DNA of 64,000 nucleotides from Plantago major (lineage: Eukaryota; Streptophyta; Magnoliopsida; Lamiales; Plantaginaceae), in assembly GCA_026545765.1 (NCBI GenBank), contig CM048842.1:70731871-70795870 (forward strand), written 5' to 3'. Positions 12,090 through 23,318 of the stretch are shown piece by piece. Position 1 is the stretch's first letter. Every line of letters starts with the position of its first letter. A program made the position numbers and the translations under genes. Below the pieces are notes generated by a model. It was given only the letters and a program-made list of their open reading frames with translations. It did no database searches and was not told where the DNA came from.

Positions 12090-13195
12090 TGGGTACAGGG
12101 CGTCCTAAACCCTAAACCCAAATTAAGCGATTGTCGGGCCTCCCATAATTCTAAAACCCTATGGGGAAATGGTGAACCCAAAAATTCACTGAATTTGAAT
12201 ACTCCCTCCGGGAGCTACGGTCTTAATTAAGGTTTAGGGTTTAGGACGGGTACAGGGCTACCGCCCTGAACCCGTCCTAAACCCTAAACCCTAATTAAGC
12301 GATTGTCGGGCCTACGATGCTAGTTTCAAGGTCAATTTTAACTAGTTTCAGCAAAAGAAAGTACTAGTTTCAGGTTCATTAAAAGTTAGTTTCAGCTTAA
12401 AAAAGTTAGTTTCATGGTCATTAAAGCTAGTTTCAGGAACTCAGGAGTTAGTTTCATATTCATTAATGATAGTATCAGGTTCAATAAAGATATTTTAACG
12501 TTCATTAAGCTAGTTTCAACAAAAGAAAGTACTAGTTTCAGGTTCATTAAAAGTTAGTTTCAGCTTAAAAAAGTTAGTTTCATGGTCATTAAAGCTAGTT
12601 TCTTGAACTCAGAAGTTAGTTTCATATTCCTTAATGATAGTATCAGGTTCAATAAAGATATTTTAACGTTCATTAAGCTAGTTTTAGAGTTTAACTAGTT
12701 TCAGCAATAGAAAGTACTAGTTCTTTAAAAGTTTGTTTTAGCTTAAAAAAGTTAGTTTCATGGTTATCAAAGCTAGTTTCATGTTCCCAAAAGCTAGTTT
12801 CATGGGCACAAAAGCTAGTTTCATGTTCACAAAAGCTAGTTTCAGAAACACTAAAGTTGGTTTCAGGTTCCATCACACAACATATATTAGTTTAATTAGT
12901 TTCATGTGAATTGAAGTTAGTTTCAGGTGCCTTTATACTAGTTTCAAGATTTTTTATATTAGTTTCAGAACCACAAAACCTGGTTTCATGTTCACCAAAG
13001 CTAGTTTCAAAACCTCAAAACCTGGTTTCATGTTCACAAAAGCTAGTTTCAAAACCACAAAGCCCGAAACCAACTCCTGAAAGCCTGAAACTAATGTTCC
13101 TGAAACTAACCTTTTTTTGTTAGTTTCATGTTCACAAAAGCTAGTTTCATGGGCACAAAAGCTAGTTTCATGTTCACAAAAGCTAGTTTTAGAAA
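12090..13195. repeat. Duplicated block B: CCCTAAA motifs plus GTTTCA minisatellite
   Basis: Second copy of the block at 9467. It has an extra internal expansion near 12500-12660, where the units from CAAAAGAAAGTACTAGTTTC onward are repeated. Its right edge is cut directly against a gypsy LTR fragment at about 13196. Confidence 0.8.
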
Positions 13196-13553
13196 CACTT
13201 GGCACCATCTTATGAGTCACTTCATAACATATGGTATCTATAAATGTAGCACAAGGTCCAAGACCTTAAGGCAAGTGGCAATCTCCAAGTCATAAGTATT
13301 TCTTGGTATTTTTAACCTTCCTCATAACTATTACATTGAGAGCTACCAACTCTCTCTTGAGTAAAGTCTCTTACCGGATTGACATACGCAATCCGGGTAA
13401 CCCTTTCTACCCCCCCCCCCCCCCCCCACCTAGTCCTTTCAGGTACTACAACTCGGACAGGTACCGCTTCGGAGTTCAAGTGGGAGGCGGGTCCTACACT
13501 AGGTTGCTTGTAATAGTTTAGTTAGTTAGTGTTCGAGGTTTCACCCCTCAACA
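13196..13553 (+). mobile_element. Truncated Ty3/gypsy LTR (3' portion only)
   Basis: This matches the last ~350 bp of the LTRs at 28870-29779 and 42431-43344: ACTTGGCACCATCTT, GAGAGCTACCAACTCTC, the GGATTGACATACGCAATCCGGG palindrome region, a C-tract at 13410-13427, and the LTR end CACCCCTCAACA at 13553. The 5' part of the LTR is missing; the left side runs straight into minisatellite. The right edge abuts a truncated copia-associated reading frame, so this is a recombination junction rather than an intact solo LTR. Confidence 0.85.
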
Positions 13554-14582
13554 GGTGTGTCTTCTGATTTGCCAGCAGACTTCTTTCGTGAAGTTCTGGG
13601 CTTCTTGGTCGCAACCTTTCCCTCAAATACCTCTTCAGTCTTTCGCTTCTTGGAACCTTTCTGAGATCCAGTAACCTTTTTCATCAAGTTCGTATACTCA
13701 TATTTGTAGAGTAGCTTATTGTTGGCTATATCAGCCTTCTCTCTGAGCTCAATGCCAAGCTTCTCCAGCAAGTAGCATATATTTAGACCATAGCTTACTG
13801 TGGCCTTTGGCTCAGCAAGTCCCTTAGCGATTTTTGGCTCAAAGCCTTGAATCTTCTTCACAAACTTCACAAATCTTCTCCAGCCTTTTGTCTTGTTGTT
13901 GCAACAAGAACATCATCATCCAACGTTCTTGGCTTATCTGGTCAGCACCTCCTTGTAGACCATCAAAGCATCTGTGAAGAATGCATGCCAACACATCCCA
14001 GTGAACCAGCAGATGTCTGGTTTTGATGTCAGCAAGCTTGAAATCAGTGGGTGTATCTGGTTTTTCAAGATCACACACATCACTGTACAGCTGTTTTACA
14101 CCTTCGAGGAGATCATCATCCTCGGTGTCTATTTTAAAATCCTTTCCAAGATTTTGAAGATCAAACAACTTACAGAAAGTTGTTAAGTCCAAAAGGATTT
14201 CCTTTCCTTGGACCTTAGTTTTAATTATAGACACTATTGCAGTGCCTTCAGAAACACATGATATAATCCTGGAGTTATTATAGAATTCTAACACATCCAG
14301 TGAAGAAATTCCACTGGGAAGAGCAGATAGAAAACCCTTGATTTGTGCCTTTTCAAGCATGTCAAGAATCAGTTTCCTATCGGCTTGGTTTTCAACAGCA
14401 ATCCTGAGGTATTCCTCAATCATGGCACCACCCCAAATCATTATGTGATTTGAAGTCCAACGATCGGGATTAAAGTCTCCTACCAATCGATTGTTCACTA
14501 TAACCAACTCTGGTGCTTACTTTTCAGCAGTACCAGTGGTAGAAGATTGGGGTTTTTGGGTAGACGAACGCTTAGGAGCCAA
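13541..14582 (-). pseudogene. Extra ORF of the copia element, decayed and 3'-truncated
   Basis: A minus-strand reading frame of about 340 codons downstream of pol in the copia element. The probable original start codon is TTG at 14582 (followed by A-P-K-R-S-S), and TAA occurs 20 codons later, before V-I-V-N-N-R-L-V-G-D-F. The body has L-E-F-Y-N-N-S ... V-Q-G-K-E-I-L-L-D, a pattern reminiscent of the N-terminal 'putative plant transposon protein' domain found in plant retroelement extra ORFs, then a Lys-rich tail (G-S-K-K-R-K-T). Frame changes near 13860 between two overlapping parts. The last codons and stop are supplied by the adjoining gypsy LTR piece, so the natural C-terminus is lost. Function unknown. 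Confidence 0.55.
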
Positions 14583-14752
14583 CTCTTTATATAGTGCAAG
14601 TGTTTTGAAAGTTTGAAAGAGATTTGGATGAGAGATTAGTGATTCTTTGCAGAAAAACTAACAGAATTTTGCAGAGGTTGAAGAATGGTATTTGCTATTC
14701 TTGTACAAGTCTGAATGTTGGATTAGGCGAAAGTAATTTTTTTTGCCAAAAT

Positions 14753-14755
<3 letters not shown>

Positions 14756-14848
<93 letters not shown>
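14756..14848. repeat. (TA)n microsatellite
   Basis: An uninterrupted TA run of about 93 bp between pol and the extra ORF of the copia element. It creates spurious long I-Y repeat frames on both strands. Confidence 0.95.
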
Positions 14849-14849
<1 letters not shown>

Positions 14850-15444
14850 CAATGTAATTCAGACAAACATATACATACAAATTGGTTTTGTATATACATA
14901 TCTGTGAATTGCAGACAGGCGTGGGTAAAAGTTTGTTCGGCATTAAATGCATAGTGGGCCATGCTGGAGTTTCAACAGTCCATTATTTACCGAGAATTAA
15001 TCTCTGCCGTAAAGATCAATCGCCCATTTCATCAAGGGTCACCATTGCTTCTTCAGCAATGATCACAATCAACAATTGTAATTGTGCCCATTTAATGAAT
15101 GTTGGCTATTAGCTATCTGAATCACGTTCCTGTGTGAATGAGAACACTGTTTGTATCTGATTCTATCTTAAACTTGTTGTCTTTTCAAAGTTTTTCACAA
15201 AGATAGAAATAATACAAATTTCAAGATAGTAGTTGACTGTAGACAGTTGTACTATTCTCTTTTGTGTTCCCCCTCACTGAGTGATCTTAGATATCTGAGT
15301 ACCCGTCTCAGAAATCTTCAAATAGCCATTTTACCCTTTAGCCTTTGGTTTCTGGATACCCGTTCCAGATTCCTCTTTTCTTGATATCCGTTCCAGATAC
15401 ATTTTCTCTCTCCTTTGATATCTTCTTCAGATATCTGAACTTTT

Positions 15445-15660
15445 TCAGTTCTTTGGTAGCTCCATTAGTCCAAGACTATGTCTTAAGGCTAAGAATCTAC
15501 TTTCTTGTAGTGGCTTAGTGAAGATATATGCAAGTTGGTCTTCAGTGCCAATCTTGAGTATCTCTATATTGCCTTTTTCAACATGGTCTCTGATAAAGTG
15601 GTGTCTAACATCAATGTGAATCAATATGATCTTGATGGGATACTTGTGCAGTATCTGAGA
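15445..15660 (-). pseudogene. Copia RNase H C-terminal remnant
   Basis: Minus-strand frame with I-D-V-R-H-H-F-I-R-D-H and D-Q-L-A-Y-I-F-T-K-P-L, the conserved C-terminal end of copia pol, ending L-M-E-L-P-K-N and TAG/TAA at 15445. It is joined out of frame at about 15640 to the region just after integrase, so the whole reverse transcriptase and most of RNase H (normally about 600 residues) have been lost by deletion. Confidence 0.85.
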
Positions 15661-17281
15661 TATCTGACACATGAGAAATGCCATGGATATCTGACACTCT
15701 TTCAGTGTTAGAGATATCTGGAACTTGCATTTCAGCAGTCTCATTTTCAGATACCTTTTCATGATGAAGATTCTCAGTAACCTGTTCCATTTCTGGAATT
15801 CTTATAGGAAATTCTTCATCATGTCTTAGAGTCATCTGGTTGTTACTAAGCATAGGTTGCTTTTCATCGTCAGACTCATCCTCTAATTGAATGATAGAAT
15901 TGTTTCCTTTTGAGGATCCTTTTTCAGAATCTTTAATCATCAGTTCTTTGAACCTATCTGAGAGATCATCATTCAAGAGTACTTTCTTGTTTCCTTCATA
16001 GAATACTACATGAACAGATTCCTCAATCTTTTGCGTTCTTTTGTTGTAGATTCTATAGGCTTTGCTATTCAGAGAATAACCAAGAAATACTCCTTCATCT
16101 GCTTTTGGTTGAAATGTTCTCAAGTATTCTTTTCCATTGTTAAGAACGAAACATTTGCAACCAAACACCCTTAGATGTTTGATACTAGGGGGTCTACCAA
16201 TGAAAAGCTCGTAAGGAGTTTTGTCATGGTGTTTGTTAATCAAACATCTATTTTGAGTGTAGCAGGTTGTATTTACAGCTTCAACCCAATAGATTTCACT
16301 TATTTCAGTGTCGGCAAGCATTGTTCTTGCTGCTTCTTTTAGGGTCCTATTCTTTCTTTCAGCAACACCGTTTTGTTGTGGTGTCCTTATAGAAGATAGT
16401 TGATGTTGTATACCTTTGCAGGTACAAAACTCTTTTATGTACTGGTTCACAAAATCAGTACCATGGTCTGTTCTAATTACAGATACCTTGTCATTTATCA
16501 TGACTTCGAGCTTATTCAGCAAGTTGGGTATTTCAACCCTTGCATCAGATTTGTGTTTGAGAAAGACAACCCAAGTGAATCTTGAGTAATCATCAACAAC
16601 CACCCGACCATACTTCTTTCCTGCATAACTAGTTACAGAGGATTCAAAAAGATCCATATGTAACATTTGCAGTGGCCTTTCACTGGAATGTCTAGTTTTA
16701 GACTTGAAAGATGTTTTGGATTGTTTTCCCATTTGGCAAGCTGAGCATACACCTTCTTTTCTATATGCCATTTTGGGTAAACCAACCACCAACTCTTTCT
16801 TGGCTAGCTTGTTCAGAGTTTTGAAATTCAAGTGACTCATTCTTTTATGCCATAGCCAATTTTCTTCAGTGTGGCCAGATTGACTCACCATGAGACATTC
16901 TTCAGTTGTGGCGGATGCCCAATCAGCAACATAAAGATTTCCTTTACGCCTTGCAACCAAGACTGTCTACTTTGACTCATTGTCAATCACTTTACGTAGT
17001 TTTGACTTGATCTTGATAGTGTACCCTTTGTCTACTAGTTGACTCATGCTTAGGAGATTATATTGTAATCCCTTTACATGTAGTACTTCAGAGATTGTAA
17101 GGGCTCCAAACTTCAGATTGCCAAATCCTAGGGTTGGATTTTCATCTCCTCCAGCAAGCCTGATGATTGGTCCATCATTGCACTTTCTGTAGTCAATCAG
17201 ATTTGCTTTGTCTCTTGTCATGTGCTTCCCACATCCACTATCAAAATGCCACTTTGGATTAGTCTTTAGAGTGTTCTGCAC
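15611..17281 (-). pseudogene. Copia protease, GAG-pre-integrase and integrase
   Basis: On the minus strand from 17281: W-H-F-D-S-G-C-G-K-H-M-T, the copia aspartic protease active-site region, then an in-frame TAG at about 16966. The frame continues with L-W-H-K-R-M-S-H-L and C-S-A-C-Q-M-G-K (HHCC zinc-binding, GAG-pre-integrase) and an integrase core with M-D-L-F, R-T-D-H-G-T-D-F and N-G-V-A-E-R-K-N-R supplying the D,D,E residues, then F-G-C-K-C-F and F-L-G-Y-S. Downstream is a run of V-S-D-I-S-like repeats ending at 15611. Integrase inserts the cDNA copy into the host genome; here the preceding and following regions are broken. Confidence 0.85.
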
Positions 17282-17299
17282 AAGACAGGAAATAGGAGA

Positions 17300-19809
17300 T
17301 TAGGTTCTCATACCAACAATGGAACCGTCTGGACTAAAGAATCTTCCAGTAGGAATCCATTTTTGAATGAATTTCTTAGGAACATTCTTTTGTCTAACAG
17401 GAACATGAGAAGGAATTCTAGTTAAATGATTAGTATCATTGTTATTAAGAACTATTTTCTTCCTTGGTGTGTTCCTTGGCGCTCCTTTTGGTGCTTTCAG
17501 ATACCTGTCAGGTTTCTGAGTCTGCTTCTCAGCAAACTTAGCTTTCCTGGCCAGATTTCTTCTAGCCTTGGCATTCAGATTTTCTGTGGCTTGATTCATC
17601 TTCCACTTCTGATAATTGCTGCGAGCAATTCTAGCCTTTAACCATCGTTCTTGCTCTTGTTGGTACTCACGAGCAAGTTGTTTCCCGATCGCTTTATAAC
17701 CAATACCATTCCGAGCAGCTGGTGCTATCTGAGATCTTTTCTCAGCAGCTTTGCTAGTCTCTGGATAATCTATTTTCTTTCCAGAAAACGTGACATAGGA
17801 GAATTTGTCAGCTCCTGCAATTTTTCCTTTCTGAGAGACATAGCACTGTGGGTGATTGCACTTTTCAATGCTATGTTTCTTTTCAGAGACATTCCCAACA
17901 TTTTTTCTTGAGACTTGTTTTTCCCACAAAGGCTTAGTCGCAACTGCCTTTCCTTTGTCAACAACCTTAGCTTTCTGACCGATACTGTAGATTGTTTGGG
18001 AATCACCTTGCTGAGCACTGACAAATGTTCGTCTTTCATCACTCTTATTCAGAGTGGTAGAACAGTCTGTGTGTGTGTCCAGCCCAAGTCCTTTCTTTTC
18101 TGAAGGATTTCTTAAATAAGATTGTACTTCAGTAAGAGTGTCACTAGCTTTGGCATAAGATTGAAAAGATAGTTCTTTCTTTTTGAGTTCTTCATTCTCA
18201 GAAAGAAGATCTTCACATTTCTTTTGAAGATTGGCCAATGCTTCTTTATGTGACTTTTCAGTCTCAGATATCTGAGCTTTGAGAAATGCAATTTCGGCAT
18301 CATTTTTCTCAGATATCTTGAGTAATTTTGAATTTTCCTTTTCAAGAGAATTCTTTTCTTCTTCAAAGATTTCTGCTCTAGCTCGGACCATTAGAAACTC
18401 TCTTTCGTAGAGATCAAGCTCTCTTCTGAGATGTTCCAGATCTTTGATTCCTTCCTCATCACTTTCATATGTATAACAAGAAGTATGTGTTACCTCATCA
18501 GCCATTAGACAAGGTTCAATGTTGGAGATATCTGGAAAGATTTCTTCAGCCACTCCACACACTTCTTTCTTCTTTTGACCAAAGTCGATTATTTCATGAG
18601 AAACACCGCACATTTCTGGAGAGGGCAATGTGGAATCATTTGAGTCTTCATCCTCAGAATCAGACTCAATGTCTAGAGCATCCAATTGGAGTTGAATCTT
18701 TTTCCGTTCTTGATGGCGAGCTCTCGACTTCTTTGAAGTTTCTTCTATCTTTCTTGTCACCTGTCTTTAGTTTGTTGAAGGCAGGACAATCCTTCTTGAA
18801 ATGACCAGGTTTCTGACAATAGAAACAAATATCATTTCCGATTTCGCTTCTCAAGATTGATGCTTTACGAGCTTTTGTTCAGCGAGCTTTGCATATTTTT
18901 GTACTGGTGATAGTTTGAGCCTAGATGCTTTTTCAGATTCTCTTTGGCTTTCCTTCTCTCAATTTCTCGACTAACATATTTTCTCATTTGCTTTACAGCA
19001 AGAGCTTCCTCAGTCATCTCATTGCCTTCCTTCTTTTCAGAATTTCCTTGAGTAACTAGAGCAACATTCTGCAACCTTTCAGTTGTTTGTTCTCTTTGAG
19101 TTGTCTCATAGTCAACAGTGGCAAGGTGAGAGAAACATTCCACAGGAGTGATATCTGGCATTCCTTGGTTAAAGTAGAAAAACTTTGTGTGCTCCCAGTT
19201 ATGATTTAGACTTCTCACAATAGTCTTAATCTTTTCTGACTGGGTATATCTATTACTTTCTCCAAGTGCAGCCATGTCACTCATAAGTGTTGTAAACTGG
19301 AAATATAGTTCTTCAAGAGTCTCTGTGGGACCTTGTTTAAAGTTTTGGAATTTGAGCTTCAAAACTTCGAACTTATTTTCCTTTGTTTTCTCAGTGCCGG
19401 CACAGATTTCTTCAATCAGTTGCCAGGCCACTTTCGCCGTTTTTGCACCCCACAGTTTACACTGTATGTGCTATGGAGTAGAACGTATGATGATATTACG
19501 AGCCTGACCATCCAATCGATTTCTCTTGGCATCTTCCGATGTCCAGAGCTCTCTGGGCTTTGGTTCGTAAATAACTTGACTGGCAGGTCTCCCACTGGTT
19601 GACGCATCTGTTTGTGAAGACCCATCGGTTTGTTCTCTGTCTCTACCATTAGAAACCTCCATGACCTGCTTGAATTGTTGAATGACTATTGGGCCATTCT
19701 TTATCACGTCGATCATTTCGTCACTGATGGCTTCTAGGTGGAGCATCATGTTGTTCTTCCATTTCTCATAATTCTCTGGCTTGAGAATTGGGGCGTCACT
19801 TAAAGACAT
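17300..19809 (-). pseudogene. Copia gag (capsid/nucleocapsid) pseudogene
   Basis: Starts at ATG 19809 (M-S-L-S-D-A-P-I-L-K-P-E-N-Y-E-K-W-K). A TAG interrupts at about 19471, the frame continues L-W-G-A-K-T-A-K-V-A-W to a stop near 18865, then a CCHC zinc knuckle (C-F-Y-C-Q-K-P-G-H-F-K-K-D-C) in the next segment (18854-18666). A frameshift leads into a 486-codon segment (18760-17300) with a strong coiled coil (about residues 100-215) and a basic tail. Gag packages the element's RNA into virus-like particles. The length and coiled coil suit Sirevirus-type gag. At least two stops and a frameshift disable it. Confidence 0.8.
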
Positions 19810-19907
19810 CCTGCAGCAAACACACTAAACAAACAGATCAAGTGAAAAGCAGTTAGTGGGCACTTATCTGGGATCTAGGTTCAGTGCAGAAGGCTTGGGA
19901 ACCTCCT

Positions 19908-19919
19908 GCTCTGATACCA
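19908..19919 (-). promoter_or_regulatory. Primer-binding site of the copia element (initiator Met tRNA)
   Basis: Minus-strand TGGTATCAGAGC, the classic site complementary to the 3' end of plant initiator methionine tRNA, lies two bases inside the 5' LTR end. It primes minus-strand cDNA synthesis and confirms element orientation. Confidence 0.95.
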
Positions 19920-19921
19920 CT

Positions 19922-22900
19922 TGTTGGTCCAGATAACGGCAAAGTAATAGACTAGAGGGGGGGTGAATAGTCTTTTAAAATTTTTGTCGATAAACACAGT
20001 TTCTCAGATATCTGTGAAGATATCTGATACTTAATTTCAAAGAGCGGAAGACTTTTCTGTGATAAGTGCACGTGCTCAACAAGATAAGTATAAATACTTT
20101 GCAAGATAAATAAAGCAAGTAATAAAATGCAGAAAGTAAATAACACGACTTTTATAGTGGTATCTGAAGGTGGCGTAATCCTTCAACTAATCCACTTCGG
20201 CCTTTCTCAGACCTAGAATCCACTAAGACAGATAAATGATGTAACCTTACAAATATCTTCTCTTGATTCCTAATTACACTAGGTTCCCAACCAAGTGTTC
20301 CCCCTGAGTTATTCCTCAGCTTTCACAGCTAAGTACTTCATGTACTCAGAAACCTTGTGAGCTGTTCCTTAGTTTCCCAAACTAAGTACTTCCTATGCTC
20401 AGTAACCTTGGAGTTGTTCCTTAGTTTTCCAAACTAAGTACTTCCTGTACTCCACGCCGATTAAGGTGTTGGTTAAGGTTGTTTGTCAGGTGAGCTTCTT
20501 TAATAACTTGTTCAGTTATTCAGATAGCTCAATGAATCAAGTATACTTAATACACTTTGCAATGTATGGTATCTTATTTTTTTTCTGACCCAAGTCTATG
20601 ATAAGTGTTCAAGAGAATGAACCTCAGAAATGAAATCTTAGTTCAACTCTTTCATAAATAACAATGCTTGTTAAGGATCAGGACACTTAGAACTTGTTGG
20701 TCTAGATAACGGCAAAGTAAAAGACTAGGGGGGGGGGTGAATAGTCTTTTAAAAACTTTTGTCGATAACAACTATTTCTCAGATATCTGAATAGATATCT
20801 GATACTTAGAATCAGAGTGCGGAAGACTTAATAAAGATAAGTGCAGAAACAGTTAATATGTGTGTGTGTGTGTGTTGCTGAAATGTAAATACAGAAACGT
20901 AAATAACACAGCAAGTATAGTGGTATCTGGAGGTGGCGTAATCCTCCAACTAATCCACTTCGGTCTATCAGAGACCTAGAATTCACTAGAACAAATAATT
21001 GAGTTCTCCTTACAATAATCCTATTCTAAGATTCTTAACAATTGGTTCCCAACCAAATGTTCCCCCTGAGTTGTTCCCCGGCTTTCACAGCCAAGTACTT
21101 CCTATACTCAGAAACCTTTGAGTTATTCCCTAGCTTCCCAAGCTAAGTACTTCCTATACTCAATAACCTTGGAGTTATTCCTTAGTTTCCCAAATCAAGT
21201 ACTTCCTATACTCCGGTAACCTTGGAGTTATTCCCTGATTTTTCAAACTAAGTACTTCCTGTACTCCACGCCAATTATGGTGTTAGTTTTGGTTTGAGTT
21301 GTCAGATGAGCGTCTTAATAACTTTTCAGTTAATCAGATAGCTCTGTGAACCAAGTTACTTAATACACTTTACAGCGTATGGTATCTTGTTCGATTTCTT
21401 GACCTAAGTCTTATGATATCTGTTCAAGAGAATGAATCTCAGATAGTTGATCTTTTGATTCAACTCCTTCACAGATAGCTTTGCTTGTTTAGGATCAGGA
21501 CACTTAGAACTTCAGTGTTTACTCAAGATCAAAAGCTTTGGTCGCAACAGAAAGCTTTGAGAGTAAGTAAGTTGCTTTGAGAGAGTAAGACGTTCAGCGT
21601 TTTGTAGTTATGTCGTGTGTCTAAGGTTCTGTGTGTTTTCTCAAGCAGTCTAAGTGTTGATATTTATAGATGAATTTGAGTGTCGTTTGAATAGTATCCG
21701 TTAGGCTCAAAGTCAAATAAATCGATATCCGTATATAATCAGAGGTTTTTGTCTTCTTCTCGAAGTCGCCGTTTCTTTTATTCAGACATCTCTGTCCGTG
21801 CATTAAATGCATTGTACTATACTTTTTGTCCTGTAGTGTCAACGGAACTATGCTTTGTATCAGAGACTAGTGTTATATGATTCTTTGCACATCCTTATCT
21901 TCAATCTTCAGATACCACTTGTATTTATTGAAACAACTTTGTTTGCAATATATATTTCTTTTTCAGAAATGTGGTTAAAGCTCAAGGTATCTGAGAATAG
22001 ATATCTGTGGACACTTTCCTTGTTTTCAGATATGTCTCTTATTTCTCAGATATCTCTTGTGACAGCTTTGTTTGAAACTATTCGTGTCTTCAAGATATCC
22101 GCTAAGATGTCCGAAAAGCAGTTCGATAATCTTGTGCTTTTTCAAGTCTTCAATGTCGTGAGCTTTACCTGGATGTCTTCTTCTTGGTCTTCTCTTCATA
22201 AAATAAAAATTACATTTTGAGACCTAACATCCTATACAAGATTAGCTAGACTATCATATTTAGTGAGTTTCCTCTTTTACAATGTTCAAGTGAACCAAGA
22301 GTACTAATCACCTTTCTGAGACTAAGATAAGTCATCATGTTGCTGATCAAAACTAAACAGATATTCTTTACAAAATATCTAACGAAATTCCTAACAAATT
22401 TCTCAAGAAATTTCCCAACAAATTTCCCAACAGAACTTTTGTGCTACTTAGAATCAAGAGCTTTGGTTGCAACAGAAAGCTTGAAGGTAAGTAATGTGCT
22501 TGAGAGAGCTTGTGAGAGTATTCAATGTAAGTTCTGTGTATTCTAAGGTGTTCTAAGGTGTGTTCTCAAGTAGTCTAAGTGTTGATATTTATAGATGAAT
22601 TTGAGTGCCGTTTGAATAGTATCCGTTAGGCTTAAATCAAATTCAAACTATTGATATCTGAGTATAGTACTGTAGTACGTTTGTCTTCTTCTTCAGAAGC
22701 TACCGTTTTTGTTCAGACATCTCTGTCCACGCATTTAATGCATTGTACTATACTTTGTCTTGTAGTGCCAATGGAACTATGCATTGTATCAGAGATCTTA
22801 TACTATCAGAGTTCTCTGAAGCTTTGCACGTCCTTTTCCAGAAATTATCACAACTCCAGGTATCACTTGTTGAAACAACTTGTTATAATATATTTCTTTT

Positions 22901-23318
22901 CAGAAACATAGTTTATGTCCAAGGTATCTGAGTGTAGATATCTGTGGGCACTTTCCTTGTTTCAGAAACCTTTTATTTCTCAGATATCTTTTGTAACACC
23001 GTTTATTTAAAAAAGCTTGTGTCTTCATGATATCTGGTCATAGGTATCTGAAAAACCTTTGTCTTCAACAATCTTGTGCAGTCTTCAGATCTTCAAACTT
23101 GTTGAACTTTTCCCGCTGGATGCCTTCTTCTTGGTCTTCTTCAGAGAATAAAAAAATACATTCAGAGACATAACATCCTATACAAGATTTGCTAGACTAT
23201 CATACTTAGTGAGTTTCCTCTTTTACAGTGTTCAAGTGAACCAAGAGTACTAACCACCTTTCTGAGCTATGATAAGTCATAAGGTTGCTGATCAAAATCT
23301 AAACAGATATTCCTAACA
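19922..23318 (-). repeat. 5' LTR of the copia element, interrupted by a nested solo LTR
   Basis: Plus-strand ends are TGTTGGTCCAGATAACGG at 19922 and ...GATATTCCTAACA at 23318. After removing the nested insertion (20695-22432) and one copy of its target duplication, the LTR is about 1.65 kb, matching the solo LTR at 24340-25976. It is unusually rich in the palindrome AGATATCT. Confidence 0.85.
20695..22432. mobile_element. Nested solo LTR (1.74 kb) with 5-bp target duplication
   Basis: Starts TGTTGGTCTAGATAACGG and ends ...TTTCCCAACA. It is flanked by GAACT at 20690-20694 and 22433-22437. Removing it restores the sequence seen in the other LTR copy (CACTTAGAACTTTTGTGC). It is a related but distinct subfamily: its 3' end is about 60 bp longer than in the neighbouring LTRs. 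A poly-G tract lies near its start, as in the relatives. Confidence 0.9.

Larger units (their letters stand above)
13554..23318 (-). mobile_element. Ty1/copia LTR retrotransposon, minus strand, 3'-truncated
   Basis: Read on the minus strand: 5' LTR (23318-19922, interrupted by a nested solo LTR), primer-binding site, gag, protease, integrase, a remnant of RNase H, an extra ORF, then truncation at 13554 against a gypsy LTR fragment. The order PR-INT before RT/RNase H is the copia order. The long gag C-terminal region with a coiled coil and zinc knuckle resembles Sirevirus-type copia elements. Most of RT is missing and no 3' LTR is present. Several in-frame stops show it is inactive. Confidence 0.85.

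Noticed and set aside
9143..13220. Frames reading H-E-T-S-F-C or V-L-K-L-A repeats
   Set aside because: They follow from minisatellite units with lengths divisible by three, occur on both strands and lack non-repeat sequence.
14624..14962. Long open frames of alternating Ile-Tyr on both strands
   Set aside because: They are produced by the (TA)n microsatellite; no start context or domain.
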